DNA of 64,000 nt from an uncultured Lachnospiraceae bacterium (lineage in GTDB: Bacteria > Bacillota_A > Clostridia > Lachnospirales > Lachnospiraceae). Position 1 is the stretch's first letter; every line of letters begins with the position of its first letter. A program made the position numbers and the translations under genes. The DNA is taken from the NCBI GenBank assembly GCA_910577835.1, contig CAJTOU010000001.1, positions 4,138 to 68,137 on the forward strand. The letters run 5' to 3'. Shown here piece by piece: positions 45,670 to 55,621 of this stretch. The notes under the pieces are model-generated. The model did no database searches. It was not told where the DNA came from and saw nothing but the letters and a program-made list of their open reading frames with translations.

Positions 45670-48342
45670 ATGGGACAGCTATCACCTATGATGCAGGAAT
45701 ATATGAATACAAAGGAACAATATAAGGATTGTATTCTTTTTTACAGACTGGGAGATTTTTATGAAATGTTTTTTGAGGATGCCATATTAGCATCAAAGGA
45801 GTTAGAACTTACCCTTACCGGAAAGGATTGTGGACTTGAGGAGCGTGCACCGATGTGTGGCGTTCCTCATCATGCTGTTGAAGTCTATTTAAACAGGCTG
45901 GTAGGTAAGGGATATAAAGTGGCAATCGGGGAACAGGTAGAGGACCCGAAAATGGCAAGAGGACTTGTAAAGCGTGAGGTGATTCGTGTAGTAACACCGG
46001 GAACAAATTTTAATGTATCAGCGCTTGACGAGTCCAAAAATAATTATCTGATGTGTATTGTCTATGTAGATGACATGTATGGAATATCTGTCTGTGATAT
46101 TACCACTGGAGATTTCTATGTAACAGAGGTTAATTCCAAGCGAACGCTTCTGGATGAAATCAATAAATTTATGCCTTCTGAAATTATCTGCAATCAGGCA
46201 TTTTCGGTAAGCGGTATTGATTTGGAGGATATAAAACAAAGGCTGAATATCTCTGTTTTTTCTCTGGATACATGGTATTTTGACGATGAAAATGCAAAGA
46301 AGGCTCTTTTGGAGCACTTTAAAATTCATCATCTTGACGGGCTTGGACTTGGAGATTTTGAAACGGGGAGCGTCAGTGCCGGAGCGCTTATGCAGTATCT
46401 GACCGAGACACAAAAAGATGCGCTTGTCCAGCTGACTACTATTACGCCTTATGTGACCGGAAAGTATATGATACTGGATACCTCTACAAGAAGAAATCTG
46501 GAGCTTGCAGAGACTCTTCGGGAAAAGAATAAAAAAGGTTCACTTCTTTGGATACTTGACAAGACAAAAACTGCAATGGGAGCAAGACTTCTGCGCTCTT
46601 TTCTTGAACAGCCTCTGATTGATAAAGCAGAGATTACAAAGAGGCAGGAAGCTGTACAGACGTTTGTGAATTCTGCAATTGAGCGGGAGGAGATACGAGA
46701 ATATTTAAACCCTGTCTATGACCTTGAAAGAATTATCAGCCGCATTGCAAATAAAACAGCAAATCCAAGAGATTTAATTGCCTTTAAAAATTCCCTTTCC
46801 ATGCTTCCTCATATAAAACGAATTTTGGACAGCTTTGAAAATCCCTTATTGAATAAAATTAATCAGGATATGGATGCGCTTTTGGATATTACAGAATTAA
46901 TTGAACGGGCTGTTCTTGAAGAGCCTCCAACACAGATAAAAGAGGGAGGAATTATAAAAGAGGGCTATCATGAAGAAGTAGACAAGCTCAGACATGCAAA
47001 AACCGACGGAAAGGGATGGCTTGCTGACTTAGAGGCAAAGGAGAGAGAAAGAACAGGAGTAAAAACTTTAAAAATAAAGTTTAATAAAAATTTCGGGTAT
47101 TGTATCGAAATTACAAATTCATATAAAAATTCCTTTCAGATGCCGGAGGATTATACGAGAAAGCAGACACTGACGAATGCAGAGCGCTATATTACGCCTG
47201 AGCTGAAAGAAATTGAAATGATGATTTTAGGCTCTGAGGATAAGCTGTATACATTGGAGTATAATCTTTTTTGCGAGGTCAGAGAAAAAATATCCGGGCA
47301 TATTGCAAGAATCCAGAAAACAGCAAAGGCAGTTGCCGCGCTTGATGTTTTTGCCGCGCTTGCCTATGTGGCGGAGAAAAACAGATATGTAAAGCCGAAA
47401 ATGAATGAAAAGGGAATTATTGATATTAAAGGCGGAAGGCATCCTGTTGTGGAGCAGATGATGGCGAATGATTTGTTTGTGTCGAATGATACCTATTTAA
47501 ATAATGGACAGAACCGGATTACAATTATTACAGGTCCGAATATGGCTGGTAAATCCACTTATATGAGGCAGAGTGCTTTGATTGTTCTGATGGCACAGAT
47601 AGGAAGCTTTGTTCCAGCAGACCATGCAAATATTGGAATCTGCGACAGAATTTTTACCAGAGTCGGGGCGTCTGACGACCTTGCCAGCGGGCAGAGTACA
47701 TTTATGGTGGAAATGACAGAGGTAGCCAATATTTTGAGAAATGCTACTTCTAACAGTCTTGTTATTTTGGATGAAATCGGAAGGGGAACCAGCACTTTCG
47801 ACGGACTGAGCATCGCATGGGCGGTAGTGGAATATATCAGTAATCCAAAGCTTTTAGGTGCAAAAACCCTGTTTGCGACGCATTATCATGAACTGACAGA
47901 GCTTGAGGGAATGATAAACGGAGTAAATAACTACTGTATTGCAGTAAAGGAGCAGGGAGACGATATTGTATTTTTAAGAAAAATTATAAAGGGCGGCGCT
48001 GATAAAAGCTATGGTATTCAGGTGGCGAAGCTTGCAGGCGTGCCGGATACAGTGATTGAGCGGGCAAAGGAAATCGTGGTACAGCTTATCGATGCAGATA
48101 TTTCCAAAAGTGCAAGAGAAATTGCAGCACAGGGAATACACAGCAGAAAAAAACAGACAAAGCCGGATGAGCTTGAAATGTCACAGATGTCATTGTTTGA
48201 TACGGTCAGAGATGAGGATATTGCAAATGAAATAAAAGAGCTTGACCTTGGAAATATGACACCGATTGATGCGTTGAATACCTTGTATAAGCTGCAGAAT
48301 AAATTAAAAAACCGATGGACAATGCAATCAATCGAAGATTGA
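45670..48342 (+). CDS. mutS: DNA mismatch repair protein MutS
   Basis: An 890-residue mismatch-binding ATPase. The mismatch-reading Phe-x-Glu is F30-Y-E32 (GDFYEMFFEDA). The core, clamp and ATPase domains follow in order; Walker A is GPNMAGKS (622-629), followed by GRGTSTFDGLSIAW and TLFATHYHEL. Start: the ATG at 45670 is 6 bases from GGAGG, while the ATG at 45664 would abut it. The end of the gene, including the last residues (QSIED) and stop, is made by the stem-loop repeat copy B. mutL follows after 150 bases. Confidence 0.97.
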   Translation: MGQLSPMMQEYMNTKEQYKDCILFYRLGDFYEMFFEDAILASKELELTLTGKDCGLEERAPMCGVPHHAVEVYLNRLVGKGYKVAIGEQVEDPKMARGLVKREVIRVVTPGTNFNVSALDESKNNYLMCIVYVDDMYGISVCDITTGDFYVTEVNSKRTLLDEINKFMPSEIICNQAFSVSGIDLEDIKQRLNISVFSLDTWYFDDENAKKALLEHFKIHHLDGLGLGDFETGSVSAGALMQYLTETQKDALVQLTTITPYVTGKYMILDTSTRRNLELAETLREKNKKGSLLWILDKTKTAMGARLLRSFLEQPLIDKAEITKRQEAVQTFVNSAIEREEIREYLNPVYDLERIISRIANKTANPRDLIAFKNSLSMLPHIKRILDSFENPLLNKINQDMDALLDITELIERAVLEEPPTQIKEGGIIKEGYHEEVDKLRHAKTDGKGWLADLEAKERERTGVKTLKIKFNKNFGYCIEITNSYKNSFQMPEDYTRKQTLTNAERYITPELKEIEMMILGSEDKLYTLEYNLFCEVREKISGHIARIQKTAKAVAALDVFAALAYVAEKNRYVKPKMNEKGIIDIKGGRHPVVEQMMANDLFVSNDTYLNNGQNRITIITGPNMAGKSTYMRQSALIVLMAQIGSFVPADHANIGICDRIFTRVGASDDLASGQSTFMVEMTEVANILRNATSNSLVILDEIGRGTSTFDGLSIAWAVVEYISNPKLLGAKTLFATHYHELTELEGMINGVNNYCIAVKEQGDDIVFLRKIIKGGADKSYGIQVAKLAGVPDTVIERAKEIVVQLIDADISKSAREIAAQGIHSRKKQTKPDELEMSQMSLFDTVRDEDIANEIKELDLGNMTPIDALNTLYKLQNKLKNRWTMQSIED

Positions 48343-48345
48343 TTG
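48325..48345. repeat. 21-bp stem-loop repeat, copy B (3' end of mutS)
   Basis: Perfect palindrome: arms CAATCAATC and GATTGATTG around GAA, overlapping the mutS stop codon. The flanking GGACAAT/TTGTCC bases extend the pairing. Confidence 0.8.
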
Positions 48346-48356
48346 TCCAAATAATG

Positions 48357-48377
48357 CAACCAGCCGAAGGTTGATTG
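48357..48377. repeat. 21-bp stem-loop repeat, copy C (after mutS)
   Basis: Arms CAACCAGCC and GGTTGATTG around GAA, with ATG before and CTCAAGTAAT after, much like the surroundings of copy B. Confidence 0.65.
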
Positions 48378-48434
48378 CTCAAGTAATTTAATGAACTCTT
48401 GCATTGCTTGTCTGATACTTCAAAAATCTGACAT

Positions 48435-48454
48435 AATCAGTCCAAGGTTGGTTG
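48435..48454. repeat. stem-loop repeat, degenerate copy D (before mutL)
   Basis: AATCAGTCCAAGGTTGGTTG aligns with copy C with several substitutions. It lies 38 bases ahead of the mutL start. Confidence 0.45.
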
Positions 48455-48492
48455 ATAAGCATTAATTATCGCAGAAAATAAAGAGGTGCAGT

Positions 48493-50457
48493 ATGGCTAT
48501 TCAGATTTTAGATGAAATTACAATTAATAAAATTGCCGCCGGTGAAGTAATTGACCGGCCGGCATCCGTAGTAAAGGAGCTTGTGGAAAACGCGATAGAT
48601 GCATTGGCTACGGCTGTTACAGTAGAGATAAAGGATGGAGGAATTTCTTTTATTCGAATTACAGATAATGGAGGAGGAATTGAAAAGGCAGATATTAAAA
48701 ATGCCTTTCTGCGCCATGCTACCAGCAAGATTAAGACAGCGGAAGATTTATTGTCTGTTTCTTCACTGGGTTTTCGTGGTGAGGCGCTTTCAAGTATTGC
48801 GTCTGTCTCGATGGTAGAGTTGATTTCCAAAACAAAATCGGGGCTTATGGGATGTAGATATGAGATAAAGGGCGGTACTGAAGGAGAAATTGAAGATGTA
48901 GGCGTGCCGGAGGGAACGACATTTGTTGTCCGCAATTTATTTTATAATACGCCGGCGAGAAAGAAATTTTTAAAGTCTTCTGTAACAGAGGCAGGATATA
49001 TCAGCGATATTGTTCAGAAGATTGCACTTTCACATCCCGAAATCGGTATTCGATTTATTAATAATGGAAAACATATGTTGAATACCAGTGGAAACGGGAA
49101 TTTAAAGGATGTGATTTATCAGATTTATGGAAGGGATATTACGGCAAATCTTTTGGAGATAAATGTTGTAAATTCCCTTTTTAAAGTACAGGGATATATT
49201 GGAAAACCGCTGATATCCAGAGGAAACAGGAATTTTGAAAATTATTTTATTAATGGAAGATATATTAAGAGCGGGATTATCAGCAAGGCAATCGAAGAAG
49301 GGTATAAAAATTTTATGATGCAGCATAAGTATCCTTTTACAGCACTTTTATTTCAGATAGAGCCGGAGTTTATTGATGTAAATGTACATCCGGCAAAGAT
49401 GGAGATGAGATTTCAAAACGGTGAAAAGATTTACCCTGAAATTTTAAAAACAATCCGCGATACGCTGACGGGAAAGGATTTAGTTCCTGAAGTTAAGATA
49501 GAAGAGGGAGAAAGAAAGGAAAAAAACGAAAAAAAGAGGGAGCCGTTAAAAAAAGAGATAGAAAAATCGCCGGAGATTTTTGAGATACGAAGACGTGAGG
49601 AAATGAAATCGGCAGTATCACGAGAAGGACCAGATATAAACAGTCAGAACATAAATGGTAGAGATGTAAAGAATGCAGAGAGTATGACTGTTCAAAATGC
49701 AGATAATAAAAATAGAGAAAGTTCGACGGACCGGATTATAAAAGAGAAAGAAATAGCAGTCAATCCGTCTCTGGTTAGCGAAGAAACTGTCTATAATCAG
49801 AAAAATACTTCAAAAACAACAGAGAAGCCGGAGCAAATGACCTTATTTGATGATAAACTGTTATCAAAGGAAGCAAGACTGCGTCACAAAATTGTGGGAC
49901 AGGTATTTGAAACTTACTGGATAGTGGAATATGGTGAAAAAATGTTTATTATCGACCAGCATGCGGCACATGAGAAGGTGTTGTTTGAGCGGACTATGTT
50001 GAAGTTAAAGACAAAAGAAAGTTTATCTCAGGAATTAAATCCGCCTATTATTTTAAATCTTTCGATTAGAGAAGCCGAGATGGTGAAGAAATATCAGAAA
50101 GAATTTTTAAGACTCGGTTATGAAATCGAAGGATTTGGTGGGAATGATTATGCTGTTCATTCAGTTCCGTTTGATTTATATTCTCTGGCAAGACAGGAGC
50201 TTTTAATGGAGATGATAGACCATTTGACAGATGAAAATGGAATCAGGGGGAGTTCTGACCTTATTATGGAAAAGATTGCTTCTATGTCCTGTAAGGCTGC
50301 GGTAAAGGGGAACAGCAGGTTATCTGCGGTAGAGGCGGACCGGCTGATTGATGAGCTTTTGACATTGGAAAATCCTTATAATTGCCCTCATGGTCGGCCT
50401 ACCATTATTTCCATGAGCAAATATGAACTGGAAAAGAAATTTAAGCGTATTATTTGA
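48493..50457 (+). CDS. mutL: DNA mismatch repair protein MutL (endonuclease type)
   Basis: A 654-residue protein. The N-terminal GHKL ATPase carries ENAIDALATAV (about 32-42), DNGGGI, and GFRGEALSSIASV. A Lys/Glu-rich linker (about 335-445) leads to the C-terminal domain with the endonuclease metal motif DQHAAHEKVLFE (D488 onward), plus SCKAAVKGN and CPHGRP. This is the nicking type of MutL found where MutH is absent. The ATG has GAGGTG upstream. It follows mutS on the same strand. Confidence 0.97.
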   Translation: MAIQILDEITINKIAAGEVIDRPASVVKELVENAIDALATAVTVEIKDGGISFIRITDNGGGIEKADIKNAFLRHATSKIKTAEDLLSVSSLGFRGEALSSIASVSMVELISKTKSGLMGCRYEIKGGTEGEIEDVGVPEGTTFVVRNLFYNTPARKKFLKSSVTEAGYISDIVQKIALSHPEIGIRFINNGKHMLNTSGNGNLKDVIYQIYGRDITANLLEINVVNSLFKVQGYIGKPLISRGNRNFENYFINGRYIKSGIISKAIEEGYKNFMMQHKYPFTALLFQIEPEFIDVNVHPAKMEMRFQNGEKIYPEILKTIRDTLTGKDLVPEVKIEEGERKEKNEKKREPLKKEIEKSPEIFEIRRREEMKSAVSREGPDINSQNINGRDVKNAESMTVQNADNKNRESSTDRIIKEKEIAVNPSLVSEETVYNQKNTSKTTEKPEQMTLFDDKLLSKEARLRHKIVGQVFETYWIVEYGEKMFIIDQHAAHEKVLFERTMLKLKTKESLSQELNPPIILNLSIREAEMVKKYQKEFLRLGYEIEGFGGNDYAVHSVPFDLYSLARQELLMEMIDHLTDENGIRGSSDLIMEKIASMSCKAAVKGNSRLSAVEADRLIDELLTLENPYNCPHGRPTIISMSKYELEKKFKRII

Positions 50458-50476
50458 AATAAAAAGGAAGTGTTGT

Positions 50477-51430
50477 ATGAATCAGAAAATTCCTCTTATT
50501 ATAATAACAGGTCCTACGGCAGTTGGAAAAACAGAATTGTCTGTAAGGCTGGCAAAGGAAATAGGCGGGGAAATTATTAGTGCAGATTCCATACAGGCCT
50601 ACCAGTATATGGATATCGGTTCTGCAAAGGTAAGCGTGGAGGAAATGCAGGGGGTCAGACATTATTTGATTGACGAGTTTGACCCTGCGGAAAATTTTAA
50701 TATTTTTGTTTTTCAGGAAAAGGCAAAAAAGTATGTAAAGGAGATTTATTCTCGCAATAAAGTACCGATTGTTGTCGGTGGTACCGGATTTTATATTCAG
50801 TCTCTTTTATATGACATTGATTTTACACAGGAAGAAAATGACCTGACATATCGAAAGGAACTGGAAACTCTGGCAGCAGAAAAGGGAAATCATTATTTAC
50901 ATGAAATGCTTGAATGTGTGGATTATAAAGCAGCACAGGATATTCATGAGAATAATGTAAAACGGGTAATACGGGCATTGGAATATTATCATCAGACAGG
51001 AGAAAAGATTTCGGTTCACAATGAAATACAGCGTGAAAAAAAATCTCCATTTGATTTTAAGTATTTTGTGCTGAATATGGAGCGAAATCTTTTGTACAAG
51101 AGAATTGAAAAAAGGGTAGATAATATGCTGGAACAGGGACTTGTAGATGAGGTGAAAATGCTTATGGAAATGGGATATCAGAGAAGTCTTGTTTCGATGC
51201 AGGGGATTGGGTATAAAGAAATATATGCGTTTCTGGAGGGGGAATTGTCTTATGAAGAGGCTGTTTTGGAATTGAAGAAAAATACAAGACATTTTGCAAA
51301 GAGACAGCTTACATGGTTTCGCAGGGAGAAGGAAGTGGAGTGGGTGAATTTTGAAGAATTCGGGATGGATAAGGACAGGATACTGGCATATTTGTTAGAG
51401 AAGAGCAGAAATATTCTTTTATCAAAATAG
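50477..51430 (+). CDS. miaA: tRNA dimethylallyltransferase MiaA
   Basis: A 317-residue enzyme adding the dimethylallyl group to A37 of tRNAs that read codons starting with U. Walker A is GPTAVGKTELS, followed by ISADSIQAYQYMDIGSAK, VVGGTGFYIQSLLYD and RRVIRALEYY-like VKRVIRALEYYHQTGE. I chose the ATG at 50477, where AAGGAAG is well placed; in-frame codons further upstream fall inside mutL. Its product is the substrate for MiaB, encoded earlier in the window. Confidence 0.96.
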   Translation: MNQKIPLIIITGPTAVGKTELSVRLAKEIGGEIISADSIQAYQYMDIGSAKVSVEEMQGVRHYLIDEFDPAENFNIFVFQEKAKKYVKEIYSRNKVPIVVGGTGFYIQSLLYDIDFTQEENDLTYRKELETLAAEKGNHYLHEMLECVDYKAAQDIHENNVKRVIRALEYYHQTGEKISVHNEIQREKKSPFDFKYFVLNMERNLLYKRIEKRVDNMLEQGLVDEVKMLMEMGYQRSLVSMQGIGYKEIYAFLEGELSYEEAVLELKKNTRHFAKRQLTWFRREKEVEWVNFEEFGMDKDRILAYLLEKSRNILLSK

Positions 51431-51473
51431 GGAATTAAGCCTGAAAAATGATATTTTGAAAGGAAGGCAGAAA

Positions 51474-52778
51474 ATGAATACAGAATTATATAAATATTAT
51501 GCAGAGCTTGGAATATCAAAGGAAGTGATTGATTATTCCAATGGTATATTAAAGGATTTAAAGGATAGATTTGATAAGATAGATGAGACTGCTGAATATA
51601 ACCAGCTTAAAGTAATACGGGCAATGCAGAAAAATCAGGTAAGTGAAATGCATTTTGAGGGGTCGACAGGATATGGTTATACAGATGCAGGAAGAGATAC
51701 ATTGGAGGCAGTGTTTGCGGATGTGTTTCATATGGAGGATGCGCTTGTCAGGGCTCAGATTGCCTGTGGAACACATGCGCTTACTATTGCGCTGTTTGGA
51801 AATTTAAGGCCGGGAGATGAGATGATATCTATTTCTGGAAAGCCTTATGATACTTTAGAGGGAGTGATTGGAATACGGGAAACAAAAGGGTCTTTGGCAG
51901 AATATGGAGTTCGCTATAAACAGGTGGAGCTTTTAAGTGACGGCTCTTTTGATTTTGAGGGGATAAAAAATACGATTACAAATAAAACAAAGCTTGTGGA
52001 AATTCAACGGTCTAAAGGATATCTGCCAAGACCTTCTCTGGGAGTAAAGCAGATAGGGGAGGCGGTAAGATTTGTAAAGAGTATTCGAGAGGATATTATC
52101 GTAATGGTAGATAACTGTTATGGAGAATTTGTGGAAGAGTATGAGCCCTCTGATTTTGGAGCAGACCTTGTAGTTGGTTCACTGATTAAGAATCCGGGAG
52201 GCGGGCTGGCGCCCCTTGGGGGATATATTGCCGGAACAAAGGAATGTGTGGAAAATGCTTCCTATCGTCTTATGACACCGGGGCTTGGAAAGGAGGTAGG
52301 AGCATCTCTGAATGTAAACAGAAGCTTTTATCAGGGATTGTTTCTTGCACCTGTGGTGACAGCGGCAGCTTTGAAGGGGGCAGTGTTTGCGGCAAATGTG
52401 TATGAAAGGTTGGGGTTTAAGGTGGTGCCAAATGGAAGCGAGCCAAGGCATGATATTATTCAGGCGGTGGAATTTGGATTTCCGGAAGGTGTGATAAAGT
52501 TTTGTCAGGGAATACAGGCAGCAGCACCGGTGGACAGTCATGTAGTGCCGGAGCCGTGGGCAATGCCGGGGTATGATGCAGATGTGATAATGGCAGCAGG
52601 AGCGTTTATATCAGGAGCGTCGATTGAACTGAGCGCAGACGGGCCGATAAAGCCTCCCTATGCAGTGTATTTTCAGGGAGGACTTACATGGTATCATGCC
52701 AGATTTGGGATAATGAAGTCACTACAATATTTGATTGACGCAGGATATGTAAAGATAACTAATTCGTCAGATATATAA
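51474..52778 (+). CDS. PLP-dependent protein of the methionine gamma-lyase-like family (YnbB type)
   Basis: A 434-residue fold-type I PLP protein. The Schiff-base Lys is in VVGSLIKNPGGGLAPLGGYI, and KLVEIQRSKGYLPRPSLG, VDNCYGEFVEEYEP and ASIELSADGPIKPPY are family motifs. It belongs to the group once annotated as an aluminium resistance protein; its substrate is not established. Adjacent to miaA as in many Bacillota. AGGAAGG is upstream of the ATG at 51474. Confidence 0.88.
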   Translation: MNTELYKYYAELGISKEVIDYSNGILKDLKDRFDKIDETAEYNQLKVIRAMQKNQVSEMHFEGSTGYGYTDAGRDTLEAVFADVFHMEDALVRAQIACGTHALTIALFGNLRPGDEMISISGKPYDTLEGVIGIRETKGSLAEYGVRYKQVELLSDGSFDFEGIKNTITNKTKLVEIQRSKGYLPRPSLGVKQIGEAVRFVKSIREDIIVMVDNCYGEFVEEYEPSDFGADLVVGSLIKNPGGGLAPLGGYIAGTKECVENASYRLMTPGLGKEVGASLNVNRSFYQGLFLAPVVTAAALKGAVFAANVYERLGFKVVPNGSEPRHDIIQAVEFGFPEGVIKFCQGIQAAAPVDSHVVPEPWAMPGYDADVIMAAGAFISGASIELSADGPIKPPYAVYFQGGLTWYHARFGIMKSLQYLIDAGYVKITNSSDI

Positions 52779-52943
52779 ATGAGAAGGCAAAAGAGTTTAA
52801 ATTGTAAAAAAATTATTACATTTTATATATATACTTTATTTTCCAAATATGATATGATAAAATATAATGACCTTAACGATGCTATAATATATATCAGACT
52901 TATACAGTATCGCCTGCCGGGAGAGTCAGGAAAGGTTATTTAT

Positions 52944-53636
52944 ATGGAAAGTAAAAAAAGAATAAAAGATATACCATCAGAGTCCAGACCGTATGAACGC
53001 TGTTTTTCCTGCGGTCCTCATGTTCTGACCGATGCGGAGCTTTTAGCCGTCATTATCAGAACCGGCGTGAGCGGTATACAATCTGTGGAGCTTGCAGAAA
53101 AAATTATACATTTGACACAAAATCAGGGGATTATGGGGCTTACAAATCTGTCAGCAAAGGAGCTTATAAGCATTAAAGGTGTGGGCATGGTAAAAGCTGT
53201 TCAAATTATGTGCATTGCAGAATTATCCAAACGAATCGCAATGGGGAAGCGCAAAGAAAAACTCAGTTTTACTGAACCACAGGCAGTTGCCGGTTATTTT
53301 ATGGAGGAAATGCGCCATAAAGAAAAAGAGGAGCTGAAAGTTCTGATGCTTGACGCAAAATCAGGATTTATCGCTGAGAGTACTGTATCGACAGGCACTG
53401 TCAATTTTGCAGTAGCCTCTCCGCGTGAAATATTTTTAGAAGCCCTGAAATATAAGGCGGTGAATATTATTATCATGCATAATCATCCCAGTGGTGACCC
53501 TGCGCCAAGTCAGAATGATTTCCTGTGTACCAGAAAAATAAAAGAAGCCGGAGAATTGATTGGAATATCTTTGATTGACCATATAATTATTGGAGATAAT
53601 AAATACATGAGTTTCAGCGAGAAAAACTTATTGTAG
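52944..53636 (+). CDS. radC: RadC family JAMM/MPN protein
   Basis: A 230-residue protein with an N-terminal helix-hairpin-helix region (DIPSESRPYERC onward, with LISIKGVGMVKAVQI) and a C-terminal MPN domain bearing the metal motif HNHPSGDP. The function in DNA repair is uncertain. I chose the ATG at 52944 (AGGAAAGG upstream) because it gives the normal family length; codons further left run through a low-complexity AT-rich leader. It sits between the Met gamma-lyase-like gene and mreB. Confidence 0.92.
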   Translation: MESKKRIKDIPSESRPYERCFSCGPHVLTDAELLAVIIRTGVSGIQSVELAEKIIHLTQNQGIMGLTNLSAKELISIKGVGMVKAVQIMCIAELSKRIAMGKRKEKLSFTEPQAVAGYFMEEMRHKEKEELKVLMLDAKSGFIAESTVSTGTVNFAVASPREIFLEALKYKAVNIIIMHNHPSGDPAPSQNDFLCTRKIKEAGELIGISLIDHIIIGDNKYMSFSEKNLL

Positions 53637-53668
53637 AAAAGATTTTAAGAACAGAAAGGAAGTCAGAC

Positions 53669-54691
53669 ATGGCACAGCACGTATACGGAATAGACTTGGG
53701 AACCAGCAATATTAAAATGTACAGTGGTTCCAGTGATAATATTTTAAATGAAAAGAATGTAATAGCAATCAAAAATAAAAATGATATATTCAGCTATGGC
53801 AATCAGGCATTTGATATGTATGAAAAGGCTCCATCCAACATCGCAGTATCATTTCCTGTTAAATTTGGCGTTATTGCGGATATTAAAAATATGGAAACAT
53901 TGTTTAACTGCTTTTATAAAAAGCTAAACGGCGGAAAAAGCGTTACCGGCTCCGATTTTTGTATTGCGGTTCCGACCGACGTTACAGAAGTGGAAAAGAG
54001 AGCTTTTTATGATGTTATTCTCGATGCCAAGCTGAAAGCAAAAAATATTACCGTTGTAGAAAAACCGATTGCGGATGCCGTGGGCATGGGCATAGATGTA
54101 CAGAGCCCGAACGGTCATATGGTAGTCGATATCGGAGCAGATACCACAGAGATATCTGTGATTTCTCTTGGAGGTATTGTATTGAGCAAGCTGATTAAGA
54201 CAGGCGGGACCAAGTTTGATGAGGCAATTTGTGGAATTGTAAGGAAAAAATACAATCTGATTATTGGAAGCCGCTCTGCGGAGCAAATTAAAATGCAGCT
54301 TGCAGATGCAGTAGAGCCGGATGAAGACACAATAGCCATGACTTATGGCAGAAATATTCTTACAGGTCTTCCAAACGCAAGAGAAATATCAGCCTCTCTT
54401 ATTCATGAAGCGATAAAGGAACTGCTTCATCAAATTATTGAGAATATCAAGCTGATTTTGGAAAGAACTCCACCAGAACTTACCGCTGATATCTATGCCA
54501 AAGGAATTTTCCTTACCGGCGGTTCTGCAAAGATTTTAAATATTGACAGATTAATTACAGAGGAAACAGGTCTGAAGGTAAATATGGCGGAAAATCCTTC
54601 CGAAACCGTGATTAGAGGAATTGCTTCTATTGTAATGACTCCTGAGCTTTCAGATTTGACTTATATACCACGTGAAAAGCAGTATGATTAA
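53669..54691 (+). CDS. mreB: cell-shape determining actin homologue MreB
   Basis: A 340-residue actin-like ATPase: YGIDLGTSNIKMYS (phosphate 1), VVEKPIADAVGMGI, VVDIGADTTEISVISLGGIV (phosphate 2), and FLTGGSAKI (adenosine motif). It forms membrane-bound filaments that direct the elongation machinery. The genes for its partners MreC, MreD, PBP2, and RodA follow in order, so this is a complete elongasome cluster. Confidence 0.95.
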   Translation: MAQHVYGIDLGTSNIKMYSGSSDNILNEKNVIAIKNKNDIFSYGNQAFDMYEKAPSNIAVSFPVKFGVIADIKNMETLFNCFYKKLNGGKSVTGSDFCIAVPTDVTEVEKRAFYDVILDAKLKAKNITVVEKPIADAVGMGIDVQSPNGHMVVDIGADTTEISVISLGGIVLSKLIKTGGTKFDEAICGIVRKKYNLIIGSRSAEQIKMQLADAVEPDEDTIAMTYGRNILTGLPNAREISASLIHEAIKELLHQIIENIKLILERTPPELTADIYAKGIFLTGGSAKILNIDRLITEETGLKVNMAENPSETVIRGIASIVMTPELSDLTYIPREKQYD

Positions 54692-54720
54692 TTAAATATT
54701 ACCGGAGAGGATTTAAAACT

Positions 54721-55596
54721 TTGAGGAAACGTACAAAATTTACAATTCCAACTAAATATGTCCTTATTTTTCTGACTTTTGTGTGTACCTGTCTTATTAT
54801 ATTGTCTTTTGTAAGTGAGAGAATCGGTACCACTATGAAGGATACTATTGCACAGATAGTAATACCGGTGCAAAAGGGCATGAATCATGTCGGATTATGG
54901 CTGTCCGACAAATCCGATACCCTGAAAGAATATTCAAGGCTGCAGGAAGAAAACGAAGAACTAAAAGCAAAATTAGATGAAATGCAGGCTCAGAACAGTA
55001 TTTTAATTCAACAGAAAAGTGAGCTGGATAAACTTCGTGAGTTGTACCAACTAGACGATATTTATTCAGATTATCCAAAAGTCGCGGCGCGTGTAATCAG
55101 CATGCAGCCGGATAACTGGTTCTCCGAATTTACTATTGATAAAGGCTCGCAGGACGGCATTACCATTGATATGAATGTTCTGGCAGGTGCTGGTCTTGTG
55201 GGAAGAGTTACTTATGTGGGAAAAAATTATTCTATTGTAACTACTATTATTAATGATGACAGCAATGTAAGCGCAAAGTCGGCATCAACTTCAGATAATT
55301 GTATTGTAAAAGGGGACCTTGAGCTTATGAATGAGGGGTATATTCAGGTATCAAATATTAACAGGGATGCGGGAATTAAAGACGGAGATATGCTTTTAAC
55401 CTCATATATCAGCGATAAATACCTTCCAGGAATTCTGATAGGCTACATAACGAATATTACAGACGATGGAAACAAGCTTACAAAGTCGGGTTATCTTATG
55501 CCGGTAGTGGATTTTTCTCAGATAGAAGAGGTTCTGGTAATTACCCAGTTGAAAGAAACACTTGAGGAGGAAGAAACCGAAAGCGAAAAGCAATAA
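54721..55596 (+). CDS. mreC: rod shape-determining protein MreC
   Basis: A 291-residue protein with a membrane helix (YVLIFLTFVCTCLIILSFV, about 13-31), a coiled coil (YSRLQEENEELKAKLDEMQA) and an extracellular beta domain (DNWFSEFTIDKGSQDGI, GLVGRVTYVG). It begins with TTG: the nearest ribosome site is GGAGAGG 10 bases upstream and there is no better ATG that keeps the helix. It starts 29 bases after mreB. Confidence 0.93.
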   Translation: MRKRTKFTIPTKYVLIFLTFVCTCLIILSFVSERIGTTMKDTIAQIVIPVQKGMNHVGLWLSDKSDTLKEYSRLQEENEELKAKLDEMQAQNSILIQQKSELDKLRELYQLDDIYSDYPKVAARVISMQPDNWFSEFTIDKGSQDGITIDMNVLAGAGLVGRVTYVGKNYSIVTTIINDDSNVSAKSASTSDNCIVKGDLELMNEGYIQVSNINRDAGIKDGDMLLTSYISDKYLPGILIGYITNITDDGNKLTKSGYLMPVVDFSQIEEVLVITQLKETLEEEETESEKQ

Positions 55597-55621
55597 TAAA
55601 CAGAATAGAAAGGCGGTTTAG

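Noticed and set aside
50423..50476. An earlier start for miaA inside mutL
   Set aside because: No ribosome site, and the ATG at 50477 fits the family N-terminus.
52779..52943. An N-terminal extension of radC
   Set aside because: The translated stretch is low-complexity and AT-driven, and the ATG at 52944 gives the normal RadC length with a proper ribosome site.
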